Assembly: GCA_902801375.1 (NCBI GenBank)
Contig: CADCIB010000014.1
Coordinates: forward strand, 55,581 to 119,580
Reading direction: 5' to 3'
Length of the DNA: 64,000 nucleotides
DNA from: an uncultured Prevotellaceae bacterium
GTDB taxonomy: Bacteria > Bacteroidota > Bacteroidia > Bacteroidales > Bacteroidaceae
Shown: positions 1-7,450 of the stretch, in pieces
How positions within the stretch are numbered: position 1 is the stretch's first letter
How the letters are laid out: every line of letters begins with the position of its first letter
Notes under the pieces: model-generated
Databases searched by the model: none
Told to the model about the DNA's origin: nothing
What the model saw: only the letters and a program-made list of their open reading frames with translations
Translations under genes and position numbers: made by a program

Positions 1-614
1 ATGTCAACTTCTCCCATTGCGTAGATCCCATCCTTTATACGGCAGAGAGTTTGGAGAACGATAGCAAGGTAAACCTCGTTACCCACAAGAACTACGACCA
101 TGCCGATTGGATCACTATCACACTGGGGGCACAGAAGAATGTCAAATTGGGTCACGAAGTCACATGGACTCCGCAATACAACATGTCACTGATGAAGCCG
201 TGGCTTAAAGCGGAGTTTCTGGGTGAACAGAAGAGTTTCAATCAGCCCATGCTGTCGTTGCAATTGGGCAACATAGTCACGTTTCCTCACGACTGGCTCG
301 TGCAGGCCGATTTCAACATGCACACCCACGGCAACAGCGGCGCAAATGCCAAATTCGACTGTACTAATCCAATTCTTTCACTTAGTGTCAGCAAGGACTT
401 TTGCAAACGTCGCCTTAACATCAAACTCTCAGGTAATGACCTTTTCAATGGAGCCATCAATCGCTTCATGCTCTATAGCAATCGCATGATGTTCCGCAAG
501 ATGGAGGACAACGATTCGCGCTGCGTCACGCTCTCCCTCCGATATCGCTTCAATGTCACCCCGTCGAAGTACCGTGGTACGGGTGCTGGCAATGCAGAGA
601 AGAGCCGACTCTGA
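1..614 (+). CDS. Outer membrane beta-barrel protein, C-terminal part (5' end outside window)
   Basis: The reading frame is open from base 3 at the window edge to the TGA at 612-614, so this is the end of a longer gene. The visible ~200 residues alternate aromatic and polar residues as transmembrane beta strands do, and close with LSLRYRFNVTPSKYRGTGAG, a typical last strand and tail of the Bacteroidetes outer-membrane beta-barrel family related to TonB-dependent receptors. By family it would sit in the outer membrane. The plug and N-terminal carboxypeptidase-like domains, if present, lie upstream. The substrate cannot be inferred. An internal TTG at 51 is not a credible start. Confidence 0.75.
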   Translation, partial: VNFSHCVDPILYTAESLENDSKVNLVTHKNYDHADWITITLGAQKNVKLGHEVTWTPQYNMSLMKPWLKAEFLGEQKSFNQPMLSLQLGNIVTFPHDWLVQADFNMHTHGNSGANAKFDCTNPILSLSVSKDFCKRRLNIKLSGNDLFNGAINRFMLYSNRMMFRKMEDNDSRCVTLSLRYRFNVTPSKYRGTGAGNAEKSRL

Positions 615-643
615 CTGCAAGCAGGGTCGAAACATGTGTGAAC

Positions 644-719
644 AACTAAAGAAACTAATTAAAATAGTTGAAAAACTAATTGATTTAGTTGGCAGTAACG
701 AAAAGTTTTAGTTACTTTG
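644..719 (+). promoter_or_regulatory. Probable BlaI operator dyads and promoter of blaI-blaR1
   Basis: Two 17-bp dyads of the form AACTA-N7-TAGTT lie at 653-669 and 674-690, with centres exactly 21 bp (two helical turns) apart. Extra half sites occur at 644-648 (AACTA) and 709-713 (TAGTT). A -7-like box TACTTTG (713-719) with TTGG about 20 nt upstream (689-692) places the second dyad over the -33 region. BlaI/MecI repressors bind dyads in their own promoters, so autoregulation is inferred. Confidence 0.55.
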
Positions 720-779
720 CACCCAGATATTGATTATTGACGCAAGTAACGTGTAAAACTTTAGCAAGAAAAAGGAGCA

Positions 780-1151
780 ATGAAGAAACTGACCAACAAG
801 GAAAAGGAAATCATGGACCTGTATTGGCAACACGGCCCGATGTTCGTGCGCGAACTTCTGGAACTCTATGCCGAGCCCCGTCCTCACTTCAATACGCTGT
901 CCACCATCGTGCGCATCTTGGAGCGCGAAGGCTTTCTTGGACATAAGAAGTATGGCAACACCTACCAATACTACCCCCTCATCACAGAGGCAGAGTATGG
1001 CAGGACGTCGATAGCAGGAATCGTCAAGAACTATTTTGGCGATTCCTACCTCTCTGCCGTCTCCTCGTTTGTCAAGGAAGAGAAAATCAGCTTAGAAGAA
1101 CTCCGCGAACTCATCAACGAGATAGAATCCGGACAATCGGCGTCGCTATAG
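780..1151 (+). CDS. blaI: BlaI/MecI/CopY-family transcriptional repressor
   Basis: This 123-residue protein has the usual length and layout of the BlaI/MecI family: an N-terminal winged helix (about residues 3-75, starting LTNKEKEIMDLYWQHGPM, with recognition-helix region NTLSTIVRILEREGFL) and a C-terminal dimerisation helix pair (about 85-118). In the family the repressor binds promoter dyads as a dimer and is inactivated by cleavage once the BlaR1 partner senses its signal. The M56 peptidase gene starts 46 bp downstream in the same direction, which fits a two-gene operon. Paired dyads upstream (644-713) are the likely binding sites. No beta-lactamase is adjacent, so the target could be another cell-envelope stress function. 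Confidence 0.85.
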   Translation: MKKLTNKEKEIMDLYWQHGPMFVRELLELYAEPRPHFNTLSTIVRILEREGFLGHKKYGNTYQYYPLITEAEYGRTSIAGIVKNYFGDSYLSAVSSFVKEEKISLEELRELINEIESGQSASL

Positions 1152-1197
1152 CGCTCTTTCTGCTCAGCGACGCCCCCCCAAAAATCGCTAAAATAAT

Positions 1198-3030
1198 ATG
1201 TCAGACTTTCTCCTATACGACCTAAAAGTGGCGGTGCTCATCATCGTGTTCTACATGTTCTACCGCCTGATGCTCTCACGCGAGACGTTCCATCGCGTGA
1301 ACCGCATCGTGCTGTTGCTGACGGCCATAGCCTCGTTCGTGCTGCCCCTGTGCGTCATCACTACGCATCAGACGGTAGCGGTAGCGACGCCAGAGGTGGC
1401 CATTGGCGATGTGCAGGCGCAGATAGCACCAGAATCCGAAACGGAGCAACCTCTTTGGCTGGTCGTGCTACCTGTCCTATATATAATAGGTATGGTGGCA
1501 ACGCTGGGTAACACCCTGCTCTCGCTGGCGAGAGTCTGGCAACTGATACGAAGAAGCGAACGCTATCCGCAACCTGATGGCACCATCCTCTGCGTGACTG
1601 GTAACGCAGCCGTGGCACCCTTCAGTTGGATGCACTATATCGTGATGAACCAAAGCGACTATGAGGCTCACGATGCCGCCATTCTCGCTCATGAACGGGG
1701 ACATATCCGACTGCGACACTCGCTCGATGTCGTCCTCGTAGACCTGCTCACCGCCCTCCAGTGGTTCAACCCTGCCATGTGGATGCTGCGCCAAGACCTG
1801 CGCGCCATCCACGAATATGAGGCCGACGGCGAGGTGCTCTCTCAAGGGATTAACGCGCGTCAATATCAATATCTGTTAATCTCAAAGGCCGCAAGTAAGC
1901 GAGTGGAAAGCGGAAATGTTTTTTCGCTTTTCCGAGCGGAAGCGGACTCGCCGTTAGGCAAAGCCGCAAGCATTGGTGGCTATTCCATAGCTAACGGCAT
2001 CAGTCACAGTACCCTTAAAAACCGTATTCACATGATGACAAATAGAAAATCGAAGAGCAGCCATCTGCTGAAGCTGCTCGCCCTGCTGCCCATTATCGGT
2101 GCAGCACTCGCACTCAACGCCCGTACCGTAACAGACTATATCTACAACAAGCCGCAGGACCAACAATCCGTCAGTACCCAACAATCATCTCACTCCACCA
2201 TCAACCAAGGCATTGAGGCACAGGAGGCTGAAAGTACTCCCTCGGCACAGGAGGATGGCAAGACGTTTAAGATGCGCGGAATAGTCAAAGACAAGGAGAA
2301 AGGCGAGCCCATCGTGGGTGCCATCATCCAGATTGGCAATTCCAAGGCTGGCACAGTGACTGACATGAACGGAGAGTTCTCCATCGATGTCAAGAAAGGC
2401 GATGCTGTCGCTGCAGCCTACATCGGCTATGCAAGCGATGTCATCGTCGTCAAGGAGCCTCAGGACAGATATGTCTTCGTCTTGCAGAAAGACGGTAGCG
2501 CCGAGCTCGAAAAGACCTACGATGTGGTGGAACAGATGCCACAGTTCCCAGGTGGCTCTGCTGCCATGATTCAATACCTGTCGAAGAATGTCCACTATCC
2601 GGAGGAAGCATTCAAGAATGGCATTCAGGGACATGTCATCGCAAGTTTCACTGTGGAGAAAGACGGCAGCATCAGTGGCGCTCATATCGTGAAGTCTGTA
2701 GCCCCGCAACTGGACGCTGAAGCCCTTCGCGTGGTCAACAGCATGCCTAACTGGACGCCTGGTATGCAAGATGGGAAACCCGTAGCGGTCAGATATACCG
2801 TGCCCATCTCGTTCAAACTCGACAAAGAGGAAAAGCCCGCTGCGAACAACGTCGTTCTTGGCAAGGAGCACAAGGGCAAGGAGTTCGACGTCGTGGTGGA
2901 CGGTCGTGTTGTGGATGCTGAGGATTTGAACAATATTGAGCCAGACAACATCGAGAGCATGAAAGTAGAAAAGGCTAAGGATGGTACGCAGAAAGACAAG
3001 CTCATCCTCACTTTGAAAAAGAAGAAATAA
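1198..3030 (+). CDS. blaR1: BlaR1-like M56 metallopeptidase with carboxypeptidase-regulatory-like and TonB C-terminal domains
   Basis: This 610-residue membrane protein has hydrophobic helices near residues 8-25, 38-55, 85-110 and 285-305. It has a zinc-peptidase motif HERGH at 165-169, followed by NPAMW and HEYEAD as in M56/BlaR1 peptidases. After the last helix comes a CarboxypepD_reg-like domain (about 358-430, core GEPIVGAIIQIG) and a TonB C-terminal-like domain (about 450-540, FPGGSAAMIQYLSKNVHYPE). Staphylococcal BlaR1 instead ends in a penicillin-binding sensor domain, which is absent here. By family it cleaves BlaI on signalling; the ligand is unknown, and a link to TonB-dependent transport or envelope status is only an inference. 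It follows blaI in the same operon. Confidence 0.8.
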   Translation: MSDFLLYDLKVAVLIIVFYMFYRLMLSRETFHRVNRIVLLLTAIASFVLPLCVITTHQTVAVATPEVAIGDVQAQIAPESETEQPLWLVVLPVLYIIGMVATLGNTLLSLARVWQLIRRSERYPQPDGTILCVTGNAAVAPFSWMHYIVMNQSDYEAHDAAILAHERGHIRLRHSLDVVLVDLLTALQWFNPAMWMLRQDLRAIHEYEADGEVLSQGINARQYQYLLISKAASKRVESGNVFSLFRAEADSPLGKAASIGGYSIANGISHSTLKNRIHMMTNRKSKSSHLLKLLALLPIIGAALALNARTVTDYIYNKPQDQQSVSTQQSSHSTINQGIEAQEAESTPSAQEDGKTFKMRGIVKDKEKGEPIVGAIIQIGNSKAGTVTDMNGEFSIDVKKGDAVAAAYIGYASDVIVVKEPQDRYVFVLQKDGSAELEKTYDVVEQMPQFPGGSAAMIQYLSKNVHYPEEAFKNGIQGHVIASFTVEKDGSISGAHIVKSVAPQLDAEALRVVNSMPNWTPGMQDGKPVAVRYTVPISFKLDKEEKPAANNVVLGKEHKGKEFDVVVDGRVVDAEDLNNIEPDNIESMKVEKAKDGTQKDKLILTLKKKK

Positions 3031-3095
3031 TCTCTCTCATCTTAAATGAATATGCAGATTTTACCAGTGGCTGGTCTGTGAAGGTCAGCCGAAGG

Positions 3096-3128
3096 CGGGC
3101 GAGGATAGATACAGCGCATCCTCGCCCG
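3096..3128 (+). terminator. Hairpin downstream of blaR1
   Basis: A perfect 11-bp stem (CGGGCGAGGAT at 3096-3106, ATCCTCGCCCG at 3118-3128) lies 66 bp after the blaR1 stop. The following ATTTGATT is only weakly T-rich, so this could be a terminator or an mRNA-end stabilising hairpin. Confidence 0.5.
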
Positions 3129-3232
3129 ATTTGATTGGAAAAACACCCCATAATAAAGAAATTTGAGTTTGAACCAGAAAATAATCGCATTTCTGCTTTA
3201 CATTTTCTTCGTCTGAACTGTATTATAAGTGT

Positions 3233-3736
3233 ATGACACGAAAAGATGTTGAAAGTCTGTTCAAGACACACTACACGCAGATGTACCATCTGGCACTCAC
3301 GCTTCTCTTCGATGAGGCGGAGAGTAAGGACGTGGTGAGCGAGGTTTTCGCCAGTCTGATCAGCAGCAAGACGATGATGAGAGCAGACAACGCACAAGCG
3401 TTCCTTTTGACGAGTGTACGCCACCGCTGCCTGAATGTGTTGCAGCACAAACAAGTGAAAGAGCGCTTTGCACGCCTACTCACAGAGGACAACGACGCGC
3501 TCATCAGCCACGATACGGCAGAGGAACAAATGCAGATGGAGGAACTGATGCGTTACTTGCAGAACAGCCTTTCGCCAATGAGCCTGGAGATATTCCGTCT
3601 GCGCTACCTACGAGAGATGACCTGCCAGGAGGTGGCGGAAGCGCTGAACGTCAGCCGCCAAACCGTCCACACCCACCTGAAGCAGTCTGTGGAGAAAATA
3701 AGAAAGTACTTCAATTCAAACTCAAAAGCAATATGA
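3233..3736 (+). CDS. ECF-type RNA polymerase sigma-70 factor
   Basis: This 167-residue protein has the ECF sigma layout: a region 2 core (about residues 8-75, including AESKDVVSEVFASL) and a region 4 helix-turn-helix (about 105-160, MTCQEVAEALNVSRQTVHTH). It belongs to the Bacteroidetes ECF class that partners with FecR-like anti-sigma factors and outer-membrane receptors. Its stop overlaps the next start as ATGA, so translation is coupled to the anti-sigma gene. The expected output is transcription of surface uptake genes, probably including the receptor at 4432. Confidence 0.85.
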   Translation: MTRKDVESLFKTHYTQMYHLALTLLFDEAESKDVVSEVFASLISSKTMMRADNAQAFLLTSVRHRCLNVLQHKQVKERFARLLTEDNDALISHDTAEEQMQMEELMRYLQNSLSPMSLEIFRLRYLREMTCQEVAEALNVSRQTVHTHLKQSVEKIRKYFNSNSKAI

Positions 3737-4435
3737 TGACCGAAGAAAAGCGTATAGAGTGGCTTCTGGAATTACAGGAACTGACGAACGAGCGAGAGCA
3801 GAGTGATGCTTGCATCAACTCTGCCGAGCGAGGAGGAAGAAGGCGAAGCCAACACCCCGAGCAACTGACTGACGAGCAGTTCTTGGACGAGCCAAGCGGC
3901 AAAGCCGAGCGGCAGCAGATACTCGCCGATGACGAGATGCGTCAACTCGTGCAGCAACTTGGATTTGCCAAGCGTGCCTTCAAGCACGACGCGCTTAAAA
4001 ACGACACCCCGTCTTCGCGCTTACCTCGCACCTCGCAAGATTGCTGCATCTTTTATCGGTGTACTTTTAGCTTCGGGCATTGCTTTTGCCGCCTTCCAAG
4101 TCGTGCGAAACATCAGCACACCCAAACCGCAACTGCCCTCTACGGAGCAAGCGACAGACAAGAAGCCAGTCACATCCCTGCCCGCAAATACGATTAAGGC
4201 CGACATCATCCAGTCAGAGCCTTACGTCTTCAACAATGTGCCGCTCGACTCCATGCTCACAGCCATTGCTGCAGCCTATGGGGTCGGCGTGAAGTTTGAG
4301 AATGAATCGGCTCGTGAGCTCCGTTTCCATTTTGTATGGAAGCGTGAAGACAGCCTCGACCGTGTTGTAGAAAAGTTGAACACCTTCGAGGCCGTGAACA
4401 TCGGCATGGAAGATAATAAACTGGTAGTAAGATGA
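3733..4435 (+). pseudogene. Anti-sigma factor with DUF4974 (FecR C-terminal/STN-like) domain, apparent frameshift
   Basis: The gene reads in two frames. Residues 1 to about 90 (from 3733, ending DDEMRQLVQQLGFAKRAF) look like the cytoplasmic sigma-binding part. The following helix (IAASFIGVLLASGIAFAAF) and the periplasmic domain starting VFNNVPLDSMLTAIAAAYGV are in the next frame up to 4435. The switch falls near 3993-4012, in a stretch with AAAAA and CCCC runs; removing one base there restores a single ~233-residue protein. The 5' frame alone stops at 4197. ATGA overlaps at both ends show a coupled three-gene unit, which an uncorrected frameshift would break. It could be a true inactivation, a reversible slip or a sequence error. 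The full FecR ligand domain is missing, which is normal for short members. Confidence 0.7.
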
Positions 4436-6957
4436 GATACACGTTATATACTCTGACGCTCATAGCCTGCGTCCTCTGCATGCCACTTGGCACCTACGCT
4501 CAGCGCATCAGCCATACCTATAATAATGTGTCGCTCAGCGAAGCCCTGCTTGGGTTGAACAATGCTCAAGATGAATACGTCATCAACTTCCTCTATAACG
4601 AGCTGGAGGACTTCCGCATCACCGCCACCATCAAGAACAAGCGTCTGCTCGATGCCATCCAGCAGATGATAGGCTTCTACCCTGTCCGCATGACTGTGAA
4701 GCCCGACGATCACGAAATCTATGTGGAGTGTACCCACAAGACCGACCGCCACTTGACAGGCACCATCGTCGATGAGCAAGGTCAACCCTTGGCCTACGTG
4801 AATGTGGCCATCCTTAATCCTGCCGACAGCACCCTCCTTGGCGGTGGTGTGTCGAACGAGAGCGGCTATTTCGCTATTCCATACGAGCAAGATAAAGTTC
4901 TTGCCCGCATCTCCTACGTTGGATACAAGACCATCTATAAACAATGCACTACGGAGAATATTGGCACGATACGCCTACAACCTGAAGTTTATACGCTCAA
5001 CGGTGTACAAGTGAAAGGCGAGCGCATTGTGTCGGGTACGGAGAACGGCCACCTCGTCTACAACATGCCCATGCTCCTGCAACTGTATCCAGCCGACAAT
5101 GCCTACGATGCGCTTACCAACATTCCAGGAGTAAGTGAGATGAATGGCAGCATTATGTTCTCTGGTCGGACCGTGACGCTCATCATCAACGGCAAGCCCA
5201 CCACGCTGAGTGCCGACAAGGTGGTGGAACGGCTTAAACAGATGCCCGCTGCCATGCTGGCCAAGGCCGAAGTGATGCCGTCGGCACCTGCAAAATATCA
5301 CGTGCGAGGCATGGCCATCAACATCGTGACTAAGGACTTTTCAGGGACAAACCAGCTCTCGGGCCAGGTGATGGGAGGCTGGGAACAGAGCAAGTATGGC
5401 AAAGGTTATACTGGCGGTAGCCTTGTCTACAACCACGGCAAACTGGGCGTGGACGCGTCGTACACCTTCACCGACGGCTCAAGCTATGGCCAGGTGGAAC
5501 ACGAAGCCAACCATCCGCTTAACGGGCAACGCGTGGCTTATAATGACAGAACGACACAACACGGCGAAGGCACCAACCATGACTACCGTATCGGACTGGA
5601 CTATGCCATCGCCGATAATCACCGCCTCAGCCTGGCCTACACGGGACAATGGAACTCAACCCGTGCGACTAACACCACAATAGGTACTGCACTATCCACC
5701 CAACACTCCCAGCAACACACCTACCTGCACAACATCGATGCCACGTACATGGCTCCTTTCGGGCTGCAGCTCAGCGCATCCTACACCAACTATCAGGAGC
5801 CAAGCACGCAACATCTGGACGGTCGGCTGAATGACATCAGCCGCAATCTCTCGGTTGACAGCCGTCAGAAGGTGAGCAAGTGGCTCTTCACTGCCGACCA
5901 AACCCATACGCTACCGAAAGGCTGGGAACTGAGCTACGGCGGCAAGGCGCAGTTCTCCAACAACAACAGCTATCAGACCACCCTCGATGCCAGCGGCCAG
6001 CCTCTGCCTGATGCTACATCGCATGTGGACTACGACGAGCGCATCCTGAATGGCTACGTCGGAATGAGCAAACAGATAGGTAAGTCGCTGAGTCTGGATG
6101 CCTCAGTAACAGCTGAGCAATACCATGCCACCAAGTGGAACGAGTGGCGCATCTACCCACAGTTCAACGCCATGTGGAATATCAACGAAAAGAATATGCT
6201 CAACCTCTCCTTCAGCAGCGAGGCCGTCTATCCCTCTTACTGGAGCACCATGAGCAGCATCTACTATGCCTCGGCCTACAGCGAGATATGGGGCAACCCC
6301 GACCTAAAGCCTATGTCGAAATACGACATTAACCTGATGTGGCAACTCAACCGCAAATACACCTTCACCGCCTTCGTCATGCTGGAGCCCGACTACTTCG
6401 TGCAGATGGCCTACCAGCCTACGGACCGCATGGCCGTCATTATGAAAGAGACCAACTTCGATTACTCCAACTACTTTGGTCTTCAAGCCTCGGCACAGTT
6501 CCGCATGGGCAGTTGGCTCAACGGAAATGTCATGGCCACCGCCCTCTATCGCCACGACAGGACTGATTTCTTCGACCTGCCTATCGACCGCACTTGTCTT
6601 TCGGGCATCCTGGGTGGAACGGCCGTAGCCAAGCTATCGCAGAGGCACAACGTCCAGTTTATCCTCAATCCATTTTTCCAGACAAAGTCTGTCCAAGGTC
6701 TTTACGACATTGATCCCTTCCTACGGCTCAATGCCACACTCCGCTACACCACGAAGAACGGCAAGTGGAGCCTGGTGGCCAAGGGCGAGAATATCCTGAA
6801 CTCCCGCATCAGCACTCGTTCCACGATAGCCAATCAGGACTATACCATGCGCGTCTGGATGCCCTACACCAACTACTCCCTTACCGCCGTCTACCGCATC
6901 GGCAACTTCAAGGAGAAGCAGAAGAAGCAGGTTGACACCTCGCGAATGGGATATTAG
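4432..6957 (+). CDS. TonB-dependent receptor-like outer membrane protein with N-terminal signalling (STN) domain
   Basis: This 841-residue protein has a signal peptide (residues 1-23, ending GTYA-Q). A secretin/TonB N-terminal-like domain follows (about 25-100, starting ISHTYNNVSLSEALLGL), then a carboxypeptidase-regulatory-like domain (about 108-190, LTGTIVDEQGQPLAYVNVAI). After that come a plug (about 205-310, ALTNIPGVSEMNGSIMFSGR) and an outer-membrane beta-barrel to the end (QVDTSRMGY tail). By family it binds a ligand at the surface, and the STN domain signals to the anti-sigma factor across the periplasm. The start overlaps the anti-sigma stop (ATGA), and the sigma gene lies just upstream, so it is both target and input of that circuit. 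The ligand is unknown. Confidence 0.8.
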   Translation: MRYTLYTLTLIACVLCMPLGTYAQRISHTYNNVSLSEALLGLNNAQDEYVINFLYNELEDFRITATIKNKRLLDAIQQMIGFYPVRMTVKPDDHEIYVECTHKTDRHLTGTIVDEQGQPLAYVNVAILNPADSTLLGGGVSNESGYFAIPYEQDKVLARISYVGYKTIYKQCTTENIGTIRLQPEVYTLNGVQVKGERIVSGTENGHLVYNMPMLLQLYPADNAYDALTNIPGVSEMNGSIMFSGRTVTLIINGKPTTLSADKVVERLKQMPAAMLAKAEVMPSAPAKYHVRGMAINIVTKDFSGTNQLSGQVMGGWEQSKYGKGYTGGSLVYNHGKLGVDASYTFTDGSSYGQVEHEANHPLNGQRVAYNDRTTQHGEGTNHDYRIGLDYAIADNHRLSLAYTGQWNSTRATNTTIGTALSTQHSQQHTYLHNIDATYMAPFGLQLSASYTNYQEPSTQHLDGRLNDISRNLSVDSRQKVSKWLFTADQTHTLPKGWELSYGGKAQFSNNNSYQTTLDASGQPLPDATSHVDYDERILNGYVGMSKQIGKSLSLDASVTAEQYHATKWNEWRIYPQFNAMWNINEKNMLNLSFSSEAVYPSYWSTMSSIYYASAYSEIWGNPDLKPMSKYDINLMWQLNRKYTFTAFVMLEPDYFVQMAYQPTDRMAVIMKETNFDYSNYFGLQASAQFRMGSWLNGNVMATALYRHDRTDFFDLPIDRTCLSGILGGTAVAKLSQRHNVQFILNPFFQTKSVQGLYDIDPFLRLNATLRYTTKNGKWSLVAKGENILNSRISTRSTIANQDYTMRVWMPYTNYSLTAVYRIGNFKEKQKKQVDTSRMGY

Positions 6958-7106
6958 AACCGACTATAAATCTCTCTCGTTTCGATGGGCAGTCGTCGGC
7001 CTTTGTGCCGACGCAGCCTTTCCTCGATTTATGAACAATTAATAAAATGATAAAGTTGGCAAAAAACAGTTTCTGCGAATGACATGATTCTACAGAGTTT
7101 TTTCGC

Positions 7107-7189
7107 AAAAACACCAAACACCTACCCCTATAGCCCTGAAATGCTGATAAACAAAGGGCTGGAGCATGGGTAGGTGTCGGGGTGTTTTT
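7107..7189. repeat. Long imperfect inverted repeat
   Basis: The arms (AAAACACC, ACACCTACCC and AGCCCT, against AGGGCT, GGGTAGGTGT and GGGTGTTTT) pair over about 25 bp with small bulges around a loop near 7137-7154. The right arm runs into TTTTT, so it could end transcripts of the receptor gene. Its size also fits a small non-autonomous element. Confidence 0.5.
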
Positions 7190-7239
7190 GAACGTTGCGT
7201 TCATAAATCTGAGAGTTCGTGATGCGGCCTTTCCAATTT

Positions 7240-7305
7240 GCGTCACTGTACTTTGTGATTGGTGTCAAATCACCCTGCAATCTGTGTCACTTTACACGCT
7301 CATTG
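7240..7305 (+). repeat. 22-bp-period array, GYGTCA core (array E)
   Basis: GTCA occurs at 7242, 7264 and 7286, exactly 22 bp apart, preceded by GC or GT. The middle unit matches a unit of the array at 41012-41107 (opposite strand) at about 18 of 22 positions, including GTCAAATCACC and GCAAT. The bases between cores vary from unit to unit. Confidence 0.6.
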
Positions 7306-7390
7306 ATAATGGATCACACTCTCATTCCTTATCTCTGACCGTTTCTTAGACCACAAATGGCGACCTTGGGAACCATCACCGGCATCAAAA

Positions 7391-7426
7391 TACCCCTCCC
7401 CTTTTAAAGGTTTTAAAGGGGAGGGG
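7391..7426. repeat. GC-rich palindrome
   Basis: CCCCTCCCCTTT pairs with AAAGGGGAGGGG around a short A/T-rich centre, 25 bp before the stop of the minus-strand gene at 7451. It may act as a bidirectional terminator or be a REP-like sequence; similar C/G-rich palindromes occur at 61152-61271. Confidence 0.5.
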
Positions 7427-7450
7427 CAGAGGTAGGGTAAGTAGTCAGGG

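Larger units (their letters stand above)
6958..7450. other. Intergenic region with hairpins and a 22-bp array, no gene seen
   Basis: This 493-bp gap lies between convergent genes. It holds a small hairpin (CGTCGGC at 6994-7000, GCCGACG at 7007-7013), a long imperfect inverted repeat (7107-7189), a 22-bp-period array (7240-7305) and a GC-rich palindrome (7391-7426). I see no credible coding sequence or tRNA. Confidence 0.7.

Noticed and set aside
3990-4015. Programmed +1 frameshift in the anti-sigma gene
   Set aside because: There is no stop codon or known shift signal at the site; a base insertion in a homopolymer is simpler. Not ruled out.
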